This document shows positions 62,386-64,000 of a stretch of DNA of 64,000 nt, one piece after another. The notes beneath the pieces are model-generated. The model searched no databases. It saw only the letters and a program-made list of their open reading frames with translations, and had not been told where the DNA came from. Source of the DNA: Roseobacter sp. MED193 (GTDB lineage: Bacteria > Pseudomonadota > Alphaproteobacteria > Rhodobacterales > Rhodobacteraceae); the NCBI RefSeq assembly GCF_000152965.1, contig NZ_CH902583.1:1055002-1119001 (forward strand). The letters run 5' to 3'. Within the stretch, counting starts at the first letter, position 1; every line of letters starts with the position of its first letter. A program made the translations under genes and the position numbers.

Positions 62386-63153
62386 ATGATTGAACTTGTC
62401 TCAGCCCAAACCTACCACGCCCGCCGTGGCAGTCTGAAAAACGCCTTTCGTTATGGTGTCGATTACGTATTGACCGATTTAACGGAAGGCCTGGCGCCGC
62501 TCCTGTCGCGTAACCGCTTTAACCTGTTCTCGCTGAATGATCGCCACCACGGTGGGCAGCGGGGCCAAGGCTCGGGCGTTGCCTGGTTTCGAAAAGAGCT
62601 GGTTAAGCGCGGGTTTCCAGCTGATCGGGCCCAGCTTCTACTTCTGACGCAACCTAGCTTTTTGTGGTTCCATTTCAATCCTGTGAGCTTTTGGATTGCT
62701 GTGATTGACGGATCACCATGTGCCTTTATTGCCGAGGTGAATAACACCTTTGGTCACCGGCACTGCTATTTCTGTGCGCATGAGGGTTTTCTTCCCATCC
62801 AGCGTACTGACCAAATTGAAGCTGAGAAGATGATGCATGTCTCTCCGTTTCAGCAGGTAGAAGGCCTCTATCGCTTCAACTTTGAAATGACCGAGCGCGC
62901 CTTTAACATCCGCATCTCTTATGAGAATGGCGACCAGGGCGTCTTGGCGACGCTAAATGGGTTGCGCCGCCCTGCCACTACAGCGAATTTGGCCAAGGTG
63001 GCTTTGCGCCGACCCTTGGGCGCCATTCGGGTTGTGGCACTGATCTATTGGCAGGCGTTGAAGCTCTGGATCAAAGGGGCACCATTCATGCGCAAACCAA
63101 AGCCCCCAAAGCCGCTGGTCACGGACTCCACAGCCTCACGGGTCGGGTCATGA
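62386..63153 (+). CDS. DUF1365 family protein
   Basis: 255 residues. The pattern RRGSLKNAFRYGVDYVLTDL, FWFHFNPVSFWI and EVNNTFGHRHCYF is diagnostic of DUF1365, whose genes usually neighbour CFA-synthase and FAD-oxidoreductase genes. A role in unusual fatty-acid synthesis or transfer is likely but unproven. The start fits the domain, and GAGG one base before the ATG is too close to act as a ribosome-binding site. Ends in an ATGA overlap with the SDR gene. Confidence 0.88.
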   Translation: MIELVSAQTYHARRGSLKNAFRYGVDYVLTDLTEGLAPLLSRNRFNLFSLNDRHHGGQRGQGSGVAWFRKELVKRGFPADRAQLLLLTQPSFLWFHFNPVSFWIAVIDGSPCAFIAEVNNTFGHRHCYFCAHEGFLPIQRTDQIEAEKMMHVSPFQQVEGLYRFNFEMTERAFNIRISYENGDQGVLATLNGLRRPATTANLAKVALRRPLGAIRVVALIYWQALKLWIKGAPFMRKPKPPKPLVTDSTASRVGS

Positions 63154-63875
63154 GTGCGCTGAAAGGTCAGACCTTTTGGGTAATCGGTGCCAGTGAGGGT
63201 CTGGGGCGGGAGATTGCCAGAGGTTTGGTGGGGGCCGAGGCCCATGTCATTTTGTCCGCCAGATCACAGGAACGATTGCAACAGCTGAGCTGGGCGCTTG
63301 GCGCGGCGACGCCGCTGGCCATGGATGTCACAGATGACAGCTCTGTCGCTGCTGCAGCAAAAGACCTGGGTCAGATCGACGGGGTTATCTACAATGCCGG
63401 AGCCTATGTTCCGATGCGAAGCCAGGATTTTGACAGCGCCCAGGCCCAGGCGATGATGGATGTGAATTATGCCGGCGCTCTGCGGGTTCTGGGGCATGTC
63501 TTGCCTCAGTTCATCGCCAAAGGCACAGGCAGCATTACCCTGGTTGGCTCACTGGCAGGATACCACGGTTTGCCGGCTGCAGTTGGATACGCCGCCAGCA
63601 AGGCCGCGCTGATCAGCCTGGCTGAAACCATGCGACACGACCTGAGAGGAACAGGCATTACTGTGCGCATCGTCAATCCAGGCTTCATCAAGACACGCCT
63701 GACGGACAAGAACGATTTTGCGATGCCACAGCTGATGTCACCTGAAACGGCCGCCGATCATGTGCTCAAAGCCATGGAGTATCGCCGCTTTCGGACCGAT
63801 TTCCCGCGCCCCTTTTCCTGGGCCATAAAGGCCTTGGCGCTTTTGCCTGATTGGTTAGTCTACCGTTTCAAATAG
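63150..63875 (+). CDS. Short-chain dehydrogenase/reductase
   Basis: 241 residues. Nucleotide-binding GASEGLG (about 12-18), NAG in IYNAGAY, and the catalytic Ser (GSLAGYHG) with YAASKAAL are present. Coupled to DUF1365 by ATGA, so it should act in the same lipid pathway, probably on an oxidised acyl chain. It ends 37 bases before the convergent fasciclin gene. Confidence 0.87.
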   Translation: MSALKGQTFWVIGASEGLGREIARGLVGAEAHVILSARSQERLQQLSWALGAATPLAMDVTDDSSVAAAAKDLGQIDGVIYNAGAYVPMRSQDFDSAQAQAMMDVNYAGALRVLGHVLPQFIAKGTGSITLVGSLAGYHGLPAAVGYAASKAALISLAETMRHDLRGTGITVRIVNPGFIKTRLTDKNDFAMPQLMSPETAADHVLKAMEYRRFRTDFPRPFSWAIKALALLPDWLVYRFK

Positions 63876-63876
63876 A

Positions 63877-63902
63877 CAGGCCCCGCCACAAAACGGGGCC
63901 TG
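63877..63902. terminator. Convergent terminator hairpin between SDR and fasciclin genes
   Basis: 9-bp perfect inverted repeat CAGGCCCCG / CGGGGCCTG with an 8-nt loop, just after the SDR stop. On the minus strand it is followed by TCTATTTG, a weak T-rich tail; on the plus strand no T-run follows. It fits the narrow gap between two convergent genes. Confidence 0.65.
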
Positions 63903-63911
63903 CCTGTGCGC

Positions 63912-64000
63912 CTAGTGGCAGGCTGGCCGTTTTCCAGGCAGCAAGACCTTGTCAATCACATGGATCACGCCGTTGTCAGCCTGAATATCAGCGATAACGA
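63912..64000 (-). CDS. Fasciclin (FAS1) domain protein, 3' fragment
   Basis: The last 28 codons plus stop (TAG at 63912-63914) of a gene cut by the window edge. The peptide VIADIQADNGVIHVIDKVLL is the conserved FAS1 C-terminal motif; LPGKRPACH follows. FAS1 proteins are secreted or surface proteins. I recall a fasciclin gene in the R. sphaeroides RpoE regulon, which would fit its place beside this lipid-stress locus. Confidence 0.85.
   Translation of the reverse strand, partial: VIADIQADNGVIHVIDKVLLPGKRPACH

Overview
The window looks like a chromosomal segment of a marine alphaproteobacterium of the Rhodobacteraceae (Roseobacter group). The evidence is a GC-rich coding pattern, dense ATGA/TGATG-coupled operons, a urt-ure urea block, a LuxI protein beside a hybrid kinase, and a CFA-synthase/FAD-oxidoreductase/DUF1365/fasciclin group like the singlet-oxygen (RpoE-ChrR) regulon I recall from Rhodobacter sphaeroides. 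I saw no tRNA, rRNA, IS element, prophage or CRISPR array.

Layout. 1-6.3 kb: an OmpR-type response regulator, then a glucose-type ABC importer with glucokinase (gts-glk). 6.2-14.4 kb: a compact non-ribosomal peptide cluster on the minus strand: a ligase-carrier protein, a thiamine-diphosphate (TPP) enzyme and a C-A-PCP-TE synthetase with a TPR-like tail. 14.5-19.2 kb: a tightly coupled operon (flavin monooxygenase, BASS transporter, NAD-epimerase, SDR) with a divergent TetR regulator. 19.3-25.5 kb: a complete ugpBACE-ugpQ glycerophosphodiester/glycerol-3-phosphate operon with a divergent LysR. 25.5-32.2 kb: a dppABCDF-type peptide importer with a trailing LysR gene. 32.4-44.0 kb: urea importer urtABCDE back to back with urease ureDABCEFG, including an extra 54-residue His-rich membrane peptide between ureA and ureB. 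44.1-53.5 kb: a GST, then an iron island (two related TonB receptors, a petrobactin-type FecCD/YclNOPQ-like ABC importer, and a MarR regulator). 53.9-56.5 kb: hybrid histidine kinase plus LuxI synthase. 56.5-64 kb: a conserved hypothetical, then a divergent lipid/stress locus (DUF3833, MFS, chalcone-isomerase-like, CFA-type methyltransferase, FAD oxidoreductase on one side; DUF1365 and SDR on the other), and the 3' end of a fasciclin-domain gene.

How it fits together. Most of the region is nutrient scavenging: sugar, glycerophosphodiesters, peptides, urea and iron. Four unrelated ABC operons (gts, ugp, dpp, urt) all carry a strong hairpin directly after the solute-binding-protein gene, which suggests a shared way of making more binding protein than permease.

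Two places look most worth study. The first is the NRPS cluster. Its loading ligase resembles oxalyl-CoA synthetases and its TPP enzyme resembles oxalyl-CoA decarboxylases, but the TPP enzyme has Gln where the family has its catalytic Glu. This hints at C2-type or other acyl chemistry on a carrier protein ahead of amino-acid coupling. The second is the 122-bp intergenic region at 62.3 kb, where two divergent promoters share the form TGATCC-N18-TAA; the rightward one would give a nearly leaderless mRNA. All domain calls, residue alignments and family resemblances were made by eye from memory.
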